A stretch of DNA of 8,883 bases, taken from NCBI GenBank assembly GCA_011389605.1, contig JAABTZ010000100.1, forward strand, positions 1 to 8,883, written 5' to 3'. Origin of the DNA: Desulfobacteraceae bacterium. GTDB taxonomy: Bacteria > Desulfobacterota > Desulfobacteria > Desulfobacterales > Desulfosalsimonadaceae. The position numbers and the translations under genes are program-made. The notes beneath the pieces are model-generated. The model was not told the origin of the DNA. It was given only the letters and a program-made list of their open reading frames with translations, and ran no database searches. Shown here piece after piece: positions 1 through 6,972 of this stretch; the first letter of the stretch is position 1; each line of letters opens with the position of its first letter.

Positions 1-687
1 GTTTACATAAGAATACACCCCTTTTTCCGCGGCCGGAAGCAGGATCACCTCCAGAGTGCCCAGCACTTCCGCGTCCGGTCCGGTACCGGCAATACCCACG
101 GTGAATTCACGGCCGGAAAGATACCTTTCCACCAGCACGGGCTGACGGTATTGTTTCAGGAGTTCACTGCAAAGCGCCGCCATATGAATTGGTTCAAGGA
201 CTATGGACTTTTCACTGATACCTTTGCCGGTGCCCTCGGCCACAGGCTTCACAAAATACGGTGGCTGAAATTTAAGACCCGCGGCATCCGCAGCAGTTGC
301 CACCACTTTGAAATCCGGAGTGGAAAATCCGCTTTCCCGGATCACCTGCTTGGCCATTGCCTTATGCAGGGTGAGCCCCATGATCAGAGGGTCTGAAAAC
401 GTATAGGGGATTTCATACAAATCCAGGATGGCCGGCACCTGGGCTTCCCGGGCAATCCCGAAAAGCCCTTCGGCAATGTTAAACACCAGATCCCATCTGT
501 CTCCCGCAACCAGGCGGCTGGTTAATGTTTTGGCATTTCCGATGCGGTCTGTTTTATGCCCGAGGGTCTGCAGCGCATTTTCAATGGCACTGATGGTGTC
601 ATCCCGGTCAAATTCAGCCGTTTCATCCTCGCTGTAGCCCATGGCCAGATATTCGCTGCGCAGATCATAGGTCATGCCGATTTTCAT
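1..687 (-). CDS. D-Ala-D-Ala ligase-like ATP-grasp ligase (3' end cut by window)
   Basis: My reading of the minus strand gives 229 codons from ATG (687-685), open to the left edge, so the C-terminus is missing. Family features are clear. An N-terminal pre-ATP-grasp domain has FNIAEG near residues 69-74, where Ddl has its VFPVLHG-type segment. SDPLIMGLTLHKAMAKQV (98-115) resembles the Ddl segment leading into the ATP-grasp fold. YFVKPVAEGTGKGI (144-157) is the ATP-binding lysine and glycine-rich loop, and LVERYLSGREFTVGIAG (185-201) matches the second ATP-grasp strand. Such enzymes activate a carboxylate as acyl phosphate and join it to an amine. Genuine Ddl is unlikely because the gene is coupled to an aminomutase rather than to cell-wall genes; a beta-amino-acid ligase is my inference. 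The start codon shares ATGA with the stop of the upstream kamA-like gene, which predicts translational coupling. The substrate cannot be read from the sequence. Confidence 0.88.
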   Translation of the reverse strand, partial: MKIGMTYDLRSEYLAMGYSEDETAEFDRDDTISAIENALQTLGHKTDRIGNAKTLTSRLVAGDRWDLVFNIAEGLFGIAREAQVPAILDLYEIPYTFSDPLIMGLTLHKAMAKQVIRESGFSTPDFKVVATAADAAGLKFQPPYFVKPVAEGTGKGISEKSIVLEPIHMAALCSELLKQYRQPVLVERYLSGREFTVGIAGTGPDAEVLGTLEVILLPAAEKGVYSYVN

Positions 688-2099
688 AATCTTTTCTCCA
701 GAATAATTTCTTCATACAACATGTCAGGCGCATTTTCGTGAACTCCGCTCAGAGTTTCAGTTCGGATGTCATTTTTCCAGTTCCCTCCCGACGCACAAAT
801 ACTTTCCATCCCCGGCGACAGGGGGTAGGAAAAAATCTTGTCTTCGTAATTGCACAAAAAAATCTCTTCCGCGGTTTTGCTCACCACGTAATCCGGCATC
901 AACGGTATTTTCCCGCCGCCGCCAGGGGCGTCAATCACATAATTGGGCACCGCATACCCGGATGTATGCCCCCGCAGGCCCCGGATAATCTCCAGGCCCT
1001 TTTCCACGGATGTCCGGAAATGCCCGGTGCCCGTCACCGGATCGCACTGATACAGGTAGTAGGGTTTGACGCGCATTTTCATCAGCTGATGCATCAACGC
1101 CGTCATGGTTTCCGTGTTGTCATTGATCCCTTTGAGCAGCACCGTCTGAGAGCCCAGGGGAATACCGGCGTCTGCAAGCATTTTGCAGGCTTTATACGCC
1201 TCCGGCGTGCATTCGTCCGGATGGGTAAAATGAAGACTCATCCAGAGGGGATGGTATTTCCGGAGAACCCTCACCAGCTGCTGGGTCACCCGCTGGGGCA
1301 GCACGGCCGGAACCTTGGAACCGATGCGGACGATTTCCACATGGGGGATGCTTCGGAGGTTTGCCAGTATCCACTCCAGCTTGGCATCGCTCAGGGTAAG
1401 GGGATCGCCCCCGGAGAGCAGCACATCACGGATCATTGGGTTGTTTCGAATATATTCAAAAGCTTTTTCCAGCCGGCCCCCGCCGGCACCCATATTGCCC
1501 CGCCCGATCATCCGGGACCGGGTGCAGTACCGGCAAAAGGCTGCACAAAAATCGTTCAGCAACAGAAGCACCCGATCAGGATAACGGTGCACCAGGCCGT
1601 GAACCGGGCTGTGGGCCTCTTCACCCAGGGGATCATTTTCTTCCCCCGGCATTTTAAAAAATTCATGCATGGTGGGCACCACGGTCCTGCGCAAAGGATG
1701 TTCCGGCATATCTTCGGGCAGCAGACTCATGTAGTAGGGGGTAATGCCCAGGGGAATTTTCGTGTTCAGGCAGTTAAATGCGTTTTCTTCTTCAAAGGAG
1801 AGACGAAGAAAGCGCTTCAACTGGGCTTGTGAACAGATGCGGTTGCGCACCTGCCAGTGCCAGTTGTTCCAGTCCTTGTCCGCCACTATCGGGAAAAAGC
1901 GTTTACGGAACATGCGGGTGCGCTGAATGACGTCTTTATTGATATTGCGGGGTTTTTTAAAAGCAATGGATCGGGCATGGCGCGGGGGGCTTGGTTTGAC
2001 AAGCTGGGGCACTAAGTGAGGGTGCCCGCTGGGAGGTTCGTCATCTTTCTCTGGTTCCATAAGTGCGGATTCTTCCTTATTGGATATCAATTCCTGCAT
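684..2099 (-). CDS. kamA: KamA-family radical SAM aminomutase (lysine 2,3-aminomutase type)
   Basis: Predicted to interconvert L-lysine and L-beta-lysine in the cytosol using SAM, a [4Fe-4S] cluster and PLP. The protein has 471 residues. The cluster motif CxxxCxxC is at C185, C189 and C192, followed by R194; LLSGGDP (227-233) is the SAM-binding segment. Against my memory of Clostridium subterminale LAM (416 aa) the core aligns with a constant offset of 60: D353 and D390 match the two aspartates that hold the lysine side-chain amine (D293, D330), and K397 in APGGGGK matches the PLP lysine (K337). This favours lysine over glutamate as substrate. There are about 57 extra N-terminal residues, the last part basic. 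The zinc cysteines of LAM (C268 and a C-terminal CxCxxC) are absent; N328 replaces the first. AAGGA lies eight bases before ATG 2099. EpmB is a less likely alternative, since the protein is longer and no EpmA or EF-P gene is nearby. Confidence 0.93.
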   Translation of the reverse strand: MQELISNKEESALMEPEKDDEPPSGHPHLVPQLVKPSPPRHARSIAFKKPRNINKDVIQRTRMFRKRFFPIVADKDWNNWHWQVRNRICSQAQLKRFLRLSFEEENAFNCLNTKIPLGITPYYMSLLPEDMPEHPLRRTVVPTMHEFFKMPGEENDPLGEEAHSPVHGLVHRYPDRVLLLLNDFCAAFCRYCTRSRMIGRGNMGAGGGRLEKAFEYIRNNPMIRDVLLSGGDPLTLSDAKLEWILANLRSIPHVEIVRIGSKVPAVLPQRVTQQLVRVLRKYHPLWMSLHFTHPDECTPEAYKACKMLADAGIPLGSQTVLLKGINDNTETMTALMHQLMKMRVKPYYLYQCDPVTGTGHFRTSVEKGLEIIRGLRGHTSGYAVPNYVIDAPGGGGKIPLMPDYVVSKTAEEIFLCNYEDKIFSYPLSPGMESICASGGNWKNDIRTETLSGVHENAPDMLYEEIILEKRL

Positions 2100-2678
2100 G
2101 ATGTTTTTCCTTATTTTCTTAATTGTTCATAGGGCGAGGGAAGGTGTGAATTCCCCTCTGGAAATTCTTTAATCCGACATAGCTCAAAAACCGTGGTTAT
2201 GAACGGCATTTTTCTAATATAAAATCAAATATTTATTTTAAGATTCAACTCCGTTCCGGTTTTTCTGATATATGATCTCAAGTCGTCACCACGTCAAGCA
2301 TTTTATGACGGCCGGATAAAAAATATTTATTTGAAATTTCAATAAGTATAGCAGCTTTTACAATCCTTTTCCCTTGTGTGGTTTATGGCCCGAAGCCCGC
2401 GAAAAGAGTTGAAAATAAAGATTCTATGATTACAATCCGTGTGGTCAAGCACATTTACGTGCCTAAAATGCACAAAAAACACACGATTGCCGTTTTAACT
2501 GCCACCTTAACTAAGGATAAGCAGCAGGGATAGCAGCCTTTCCCGCCCTGCCGTCCCTTTTACATCGTAAATTCTGTTTTTCCCAGCAGACCAGAGGCAG
2601 GGTAACCATTAAGAGGACAAACAGTGTCATCGCTGCCGCCCGGGCGGAGCGAAGGCTTTTTGGGCGGTCAAGGTTTTT
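2100..2678. other. Intergenic stretch of about 580 bases, no convincing gene
   Basis: This gap separates kamA (minus) from the aspartoacylase-family remnant (plus), which are head to head. It is A/T-rich near kamA (about 2160-2360) and becomes G/C-rich after 2620. The only short reading frame worth naming is plus 2426-2533 (35 codons, starting MITIRVVKHIYVPKM); it has no good ribosome binding site and I do not recognise it. It could be part of the decayed 5' end of the neighbouring remnant, but I could not find the H-x-x-E zinc motif (typically GxHGxE) expected there. No insertion sequence ends or strong terminators were seen. Confidence 0.5.
2267..2297 (-). promoter_or_regulatory. Possible sigma-70-type promoter for the kamA operon
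   Basis: On the minus strand TTGACG (2297-2292) is a 5/6 match to the -35 consensus. A -10 candidate follows either as CATATA after 17 bases (2274-2269) or TATATC after 19 bases (2272-2267); both are imperfect. Transcription would begin near 2260 and leave a leader of about 160 bases, rich in A/T, before the kamA ATG. No riboswitch-like fold was recognised in that leader. The call rests on consensus matching alone. Confidence 0.3.
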
Positions 2679-3095
2679 GGTGAGGACTTAAACCGGTGTT
2701 TTCCCGGAAAAGGCGGGGGGTCAGTGGGTGAAACGAAAAAACATTGAATTCGGGGTCAGAGCCGTAAAAAATCTCCTGCAAGCCTTGGCATGATCATGCC
2801 TCCGGGCGCAGGCTTTGTCCACCAGGCAGCAGAACTCTACCAGGGCCGAAATCTTTTATACAGTGCAAGACCCTGCGCCTCGACAAGCGGAATCCTCAGA
2901 TTTCTTGCAAAACCAGGCGACACCGTAAGTCCTGGCCAGGCGATTGCAAGGATCTATAACGCATTCGGCAAGTGTCAGGAAACTATAAAATCCATGGAAA
3001 GCGGCATCATTCTGGGCCATACTGATTCTTCGGCAGCATTTCCCGGAATGCCGGTCATGGCTTTCGGGATCGGGGATCGGCAGTCGCTGGGTTGA
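2679..3095 (+). pseudogene. Remnant of a succinylglutamate desuccinylase/aspartoacylase-family gene
   Basis: Intact members of this family are zinc carboxypeptidase-like deacylases of roughly 310-340 residues. Three pieces survive here. In one frame GEDLNRCFPG (2679-2708) carries the family's DLNR-x-FPG signature, followed by KGGGSVGE. In the next frame, from about 2716 to 2786, GGQWVKRKNIEFGVRAVKNL resembles the helix that precedes the C-terminal domain. The first frame resumes at 2790 and continues to the stop at 3093-3095. This last piece (101 codons) is a well-preserved beta-sandwich domain: GILRFLAKPGDTVSPGQ, RIYNAFG, SGIILGHT and FPGMPV. The frame break near 2787 looks like one lost base, because Q-A-L-G-M reads through if a G is restored. 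About 110-130 residues between the DLNR motif and the helix are missing, as is the N-terminus with the first zinc ligands. The 3' end overlaps the oppositely oriented CBM48 gene. Activity is not expected; a short C-terminal product from ATG 2790 is possible but lacks a good binding site. Confidence 0.8.
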
Positions 3096-3366
3096 TTTCA
3101 ATAACGGAATTTCCGGTGCCGAAAAAATTATCACACACCCTGGGATTGGAAGGATCAAGGCACCAGCTACCGTCTACCATGTACTTATACTCATAACGCC
3201 CCGGGGGCAGCATTACGATTTTTTCCCAAAAACCGCCTGGCTTTTTCTTTAGGGGATGCCTGCTTGCATTCCAGTCATTAAAACTTCCTCCAACCCCCAC
3301 CTCAACAGCCCCCGGAGCGGCAATACTAAAAATGACCCTACGCCGACCCTTATTAACACTGCTCAT
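3055..3366 (-). CDS. Small stand-alone CBM48/AMPK-beta-like glycogen-binding domain protein
   Basis: A protein of 103 residues made almost wholly of one early-set (isoamylase N-terminal/AMPK glycogen-binding-like) domain: RRRVIFSIAAPGAVEVGVGG, then SFNDWN, GGFWEKIVMLPPGRYEYKY, VDGSWCLDP and NFFGTGNSVIEI. SFNDW and the YEYKY-x-VDG-x-W-DP pattern are the hallmark; aromatic residues W of SFNDW and W of DGSW are the likely sugar-stacking residues. No catalytic domain is attached, so the role may be binding of glycogen or a partner protein. I chose ATG 3366 because AAAGGAGA (3378-3371) lies just before it; an in-frame ATG at 3417, with AAAAGGA seven bases upstream, would add 17 residues (giving 120) and cannot be excluded. 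It is the last gene of the minus-strand operon; its final 13 codons overlap the 3' end of the opposing remnant. Confidence 0.87.
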   Translation of the reverse strand: MSSVNKGRRRVIFSIAAPGAVEVGVGGSFNDWNASRHPLKKKPGGFWEKIVMLPPGRYEYKYMVDGSWCLDPSNPRVCDNFFGTGNSVIEINPATADPRSRKP

Positions 3367-3451
3367 GCTCTCTCCTTTGCAATCCGCAAAAAAAATTTCT
3401 TTAATATTCCTGCTCATAAATATATCCTTTTCAAAAATAAGCCCGGCTCAA

Positions 3452-4189
3452 CTATTGTTCAAATTTTTCTTTATAAGCTTTTACAACAATTTCTGCTGCT
3501 GCATCAGGATCTCCAAGATAATCCCGGTTAATAACCATATCAAATTCATAGGGTGAGGCATCTTTTTTATTGAAATTCTTCCTGAAAAAATCCCTCTGCT
3601 CCCTGTCCACCCGGTCAAGTTCTTTGGCAGCCATGTCCTCGGTCACCTCAAGTATATCTGCAATTCGCTTTATCCGAAATTCCCGCGAGGCAATAAACCG
3701 CACAGCAAGAACCCTTTTCCTGGGAAGGATCAGATGGACGGCCCGGCCCACAAAAATGGTTGGTTCGGCATCTGCCAGGGCAAACACCGCGCCGGTGAGA
3801 TACCTCATGTAATCAGCCATGGTAAAAGACTTTTCCCCGAACAAAAGGGAGGCAAGGTCCTGCATGACCCCGGGGTACCTTTCATCAAAAGAATTTATGG
3901 TTTTTTCCCCGAGTTTTTTGCTGTTTGCAATCTGCTCCATTATTTCCCTGTCAACAACCCTCATTTTGTTTAGCCGTGAAGACAGAAGATCTGCTATTTC
4001 CAGTGCCCCCACTCCTATTTTCCTGGAAAAGGTTATACATTTTGTGATCCTGGGTTTTGCTGTTTTTTGTTTAAAGGCTTCCAGGCGTTTTTTCTCCCAC
4101 TCCCTGATGGCCTGCTCGGCCATACTCTCACTGCCCGGCATACGCTTTACATATGTTCCTGGAATATATTTTAAATATTTATCGGCCAT
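3452..4189 (-). CDS. Cytidylate kinase-like family protein
   Basis: A 245-residue cytosolic protein. ITFSRKIGVGALEIADLL (52-69) corresponds to the TISRE-x-GSGG-x-EIA phosphate-binding loop of the cytidylate kinase-like family (Pfam PF13189 from memory). VVDREIMEQIA (78-88) matches the following Y/W-D-x-x-L/I region, FVGRAVHLIL (146-155) the GRG/GRxA segment, and VRFIASREFRIKRI (163-176) with DRVDREQRDFFRKNFN (192-207) the arginine-rich lid. The loop lacks the GKS/T of true CMP kinases, so nucleotide phosphorylation is uncertain and the real substrate unknown. The N-terminal 45 residues are an extra charged segment. ATG 4189 is preceded by AGGAG at a seven-base spacing. The gene follows the acyl-CoA synthetase/GNAT gene by 25 bases and precedes the CBM48 gene, so co-transcription is likely. 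A housekeeping cmk is an unlikely alternative because of the divergent loop and context. Confidence 0.82.
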   Translation of the reverse strand: MADKYLKYIPGTYVKRMPGSESMAEQAIREWEKKRLEAFKQKTAKPRITKCITFSRKIGVGALEIADLLSSRLNKMRVVDREIMEQIANSKKLGEKTINSFDERYPGVMQDLASLLFGEKSFTMADYMRYLTGAVFALADAEPTIFVGRAVHLILPRKRVLAVRFIASREFRIKRIADILEVTEDMAAKELDRVDREQRDFFRKNFNKKDASPYEFDMVINRDYLGDPDAAAEIVVKAYKEKFEQ

Positions 4190-4214
4190 TGTCCGTCTCC
4201 TTTTTAAATGATTT

Positions 4215-6920
4215 TTATCCTGCAGCCATTACATGGCCTGGCTCATGGCAGGGATGGCTGAAATCCAGGGTTACCTCATATTCACCTGTGCCTGCCTGCT
4301 GCTTTACCTCAAAGCCAAGCTTTCTTGCCAGGGCAAGCATCTTTGTATTGCCGGGCAGGACTATCCCCCAGATTTTTTCAATGCCCCGGGTCTGTGCAAT
4401 TGCCAGGCAGCGTTTTAAAAGAGCAGCACCGATTCCTCTGCCGTGGCACTGATCGCACACAAGCACTGCAAATTCAGCCCTTTTCCCGTTTATCTCTGAA
4501 ATCACACGGCTTACACCAAGCATTTTTTCCGTTCCGTCGGTAAAAGATATTGCCACCATGGCAATCTGGCGGTCATAGTCGATCTGGGTAAACCGGGCCA
4601 GCATGTGATGGGGCAGCCGCTTCATGGGGCTGAAAAACCGGTAGTAAATGCTTACAGGCGACAGGCTGTTAAACATCTCCTCCATAAGAGGGGCGTCTTC
4701 CGGCCGGATTGGTCTTACCAGAACAGGCCCCACACCCTCTATCTCCACATGCTCCTCGTACTGGTTGGGGTAAGGGCTTATAACCAGGTGTAAAGGAGCC
4801 TCTTTTTCCGAAGGCCTTATAATAACGCGGGCATCTGCGGCAATAACCCTGTTTTCATGAATCATCAAAGGATTCATTTCGATTTCAGCAATCTCGGCAA
4901 AATCGGTAACCAGCTGGGAAAGTCTCATAAGAAGCGATTCAAGCTGAACCATATCAAGGGCGTCAATATTGCGGTATCCTGATAAAACCTTATAAATGCG
5001 TGTTTCCTCCATCATCCTGCGCGCAAGAAGTCGGTTCAGGGGGGGCAATGCGATGGAACGGTCTTTAAACACCTCCGTTAATACCCCCCCTGTACCAAAC
5101 AGTAGCACAGGTCCGAAATCACGATCCTTTTTTGCACCAACAATTATCTCACAATGCCCGCCGGGAAGCATTTTCTGGATACTGACTCCTTTAAAGGGCA
5201 CTGCATAACGCGATGCCAGCCGCTCCCTGATCTGCTGATAAGCAATCCTGACCTCTTCCGGATCACGGATATCGAGCACAACTCCGCCCATATCGCTTTT
5301 ATGGGTTATTTGCGTGGAAACAACCTTTAGGACAACCGGAAATCCGATTTTTTCCGCAACAGAAACAGCCTGCTCCTCGGTGAAAGCCTCTTCGGTCGCG
5401 TTAACGGCAATACCGTAGGATGCAAGCAATTGCTTGGATTCTACTTCAGAAAGCAGGCCGTTTTCCCTGGAAAGTCCTGTGTTAATTAATTTTTGTGCCT
5501 TGTGATGATCAAAATCAAGCCGGTCAGGCAGCTTCTCCGGGATCTGCTGAAGCATTTCAATATTGCGGGAATAATGATAAAGATCCATAAATGCCCGAAC
5601 CGCCCTTTCAGGCGAATCAAATGTCGGGATGCCTGCTTTGCGGAAAATCGCCCTTCCTGCTTCAACATCGCTTCCCCCAAGCCATGCCGTAAAAACAGGA
5701 TAAGAATGGTTTTTCAGCCGTTGAGCAAGCAGAATCGCTACCCCGGTGGGATCTGCGATGGCCTGGGGGGCAAGCATCACCAGCATGCCGTCGACCTCTT
5801 TTGCACTCATGAGGATGTCTGCTGCACCGGCATACCGCTTGGCATCAGCATCACCCAGAATATCAACAGGATTGGAACGGCTCCAGTGAGATGGAAGAAC
5901 GGCATCAAGACGCTTTATGGTTTCAGGCTCCAGGGCAGCAGGAGACACTCCATAGTCCCAAAGGGCATCGGCAGCCATAACCCCGGGGCCTCCGGCATTG
6001 GTCAAAATGGCAAGGCCGTTGCCGGAAGGCCGCGGCTGTTTTCCTATAAACTCGGTGCAGTCAAAAAGTTCGGCAAAGGTCTTTACCCGGACGATTCCGG
6101 CACGCTTAAACGCAGCCTCATAAACGGCATCTTCTCCTGCCATGGCCCCGGTATGAGAGGCTGCAGCCAAAGCTCCTGCCCTGGTTCTGCCGGCTTTGAG
6201 TGCAATAATTGGCTTTATCCTGGACACGGCCCTTGCAGCACTCATAAAATTCCGGATCCTTGTAATATTTTCCACATACATAACAATGCTGCTGACATAT
6301 GGATCATTTCCCAGATAATCTATGACATCGCCAAAATCAACGTCTATCATGGAGCCAAGGCTTATGAAATAGCTGAACCCGATCTCCGCCTTTGCGGCAA
6401 AATCCAGAATGGCCGTGCAGATGGCCCCGCTCTGAGAAATAAAAGCCATTTTTCCTGAAACGGGCATCCGGCTTGCAAATGTGGCGTTCATCCGTGCGCG
6501 GGTTGAAATTATTCCCAGGCAGTTGGGACCCAGAACCCTGAATCCGTTGGGTGCTATTTTCTGCTTGATTTCAGCCTCAATAGCCGCGCCTTTTGCGCCG
6601 GTCTCCCTGCCTCCGGCAGAAAAAACCACAGCCCCGCCAAGCCCTCTTTCCATGCATTCATGAACAATGCCTGCAACAGTCTTTATGGGTGTGACCACAA
6701 GCGCCATATCAGCGGTTACAGGCAGCTTTTTCACGGATTTAAACACAGGTCTGCCGAATACTTCTGAATAATTGGGATTGACCGGATAAATACGGCCCCT
6801 GTATCCACCATCGATAAGGTTTTTCATCACAATAGTGCCGATGCTGCCTTCTTTTTCACTGGCACCAATGACGGCAATGGATTCCGGAGAAAAAAGCTTG
6901 TCTAGATTCAAAACGCTCAT
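4215..6920 (-). CDS. ADP-forming acyl-CoA synthetase fused to a GNAT acetyltransferase (Pat/PatZ-like)
   Basis: A 901-residue fusion close in length to E. coli PatZ. Domains in order: CoA-binding Rossmann fold (about 7-140, SIAVIGASEKEGSIG), succinyl-CoA-ligase-like domains (about 150-445), ATP-grasp (about 480-705, FPVVLKVVSTQITHKSDMGG and AEIEMNPLMI) and a C-terminal GNAT domain (about 732-888, CHGRGIGAALL as the acetyl-CoA pyrophosphate loop). H256 in AASHTGAMAG matches the phosphorylated histidine of ADP-forming acetyl-CoA synthetases, and H540 in THKSDMGG matches the second histidine described for archaeal enzymes. Both are present, so it may interconvert acyl-CoA and acid with ATP formation and also acetylate protein lysines; Salmonella Pat is reported to lack a key histidine. 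Acid specificity cannot be read. ATG 6920 has AAAGGA upstream. It lies 52 bases after the receiver-like gene and 25 before the kinase-like gene. Intact reading frame, no sign of decay. Confidence 0.93.
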   Translation of the reverse strand: MSVLNLDKLFSPESIAVIGASEKEGSIGTIVMKNLIDGGYRGRIYPVNPNYSEVFGRPVFKSVKKLPVTADMALVVTPIKTVAGIVHECMERGLGGAVVFSAGGRETGAKGAAIEAEIKQKIAPNGFRVLGPNCLGIISTRARMNATFASRMPVSGKMAFISQSGAICTAILDFAAKAEIGFSYFISLGSMIDVDFGDVIDYLGNDPYVSSIVMYVENITRIRNFMSAARAVSRIKPIIALKAGRTRAGALAAASHTGAMAGEDAVYEAAFKRAGIVRVKTFAELFDCTEFIGKQPRPSGNGLAILTNAGGPGVMAADALWDYGVSPAALEPETIKRLDAVLPSHWSRSNPVDILGDADAKRYAGAADILMSAKEVDGMLVMLAPQAIADPTGVAILLAQRLKNHSYPVFTAWLGGSDVEAGRAIFRKAGIPTFDSPERAVRAFMDLYHYSRNIEMLQQIPEKLPDRLDFDHHKAQKLINTGLSRENGLLSEVESKQLLASYGIAVNATEEAFTEEQAVSVAEKIGFPVVLKVVSTQITHKSDMGGVVLDIRDPEEVRIAYQQIRERLASRYAVPFKGVSIQKMLPGGHCEIIVGAKKDRDFGPVLLFGTGGVLTEVFKDRSIALPPLNRLLARRMMEETRIYKVLSGYRNIDALDMVQLESLLMRLSQLVTDFAEIAEIEMNPLMIHENRVIAADARVIIRPSEKEAPLHLVISPYPNQYEEHVEIEGVGPVLVRPIRPEDAPLMEEMFNSLSPVSIYYRFFSPMKRLPHHMLARFTQIDYDRQIAMVAISFTDGTEKMLGVSRVISEINGKRAEFAVLVCDQCHGRGIGAALLKRCLAIAQTRGIEKIWGIVLPGNTKMLALARKLGFEVKQQAGTGEYEVTLDFSHPCHEPGHVMAAG

Positions 6921-6972
6921 GGCTTATCCTTTCAACGACTCAACTCTTTTTTACAGCCTTTTTACAGATCTT

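Noticed and set aside
738..1832. Long plus-strand open frame of 364 codons opposite kamA
   Set aside because: It lies entirely antisense to a gene with full catalytic motifs, its translation is rich in His/Pro/Gln with no recognisable domain, and it is a typical shadow frame of a G/C-rich gene.
2503..2517. CACCTTAACT occurs here and again near 7594
   Set aside because: A ten-base match with no extended similarity or flanking duplication; not evidence of a repeat element.
2787..2800. Perfect 14-base palindrome GGCATGATCATGCC
   Set aside because: It falls inside decayed coding sequence at the frameshift, and no partner site or nearby promoter was seen, so chance is the simplest explanation.
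2856..3158. Minus-strand 100-codon frame across the remnant
   Set aside because: It overlaps both the CBM48 gene and the aspartoacylase-family remnant out of frame and its translation resembles nothing known to me.
5493..6458. Plus-strand open frame of 321 codons opposite the acyl-CoA synthetase gene
   Set aside because: Antisense to the conserved ATP-grasp and CoA-ligase region; no domain or binding site supports it.
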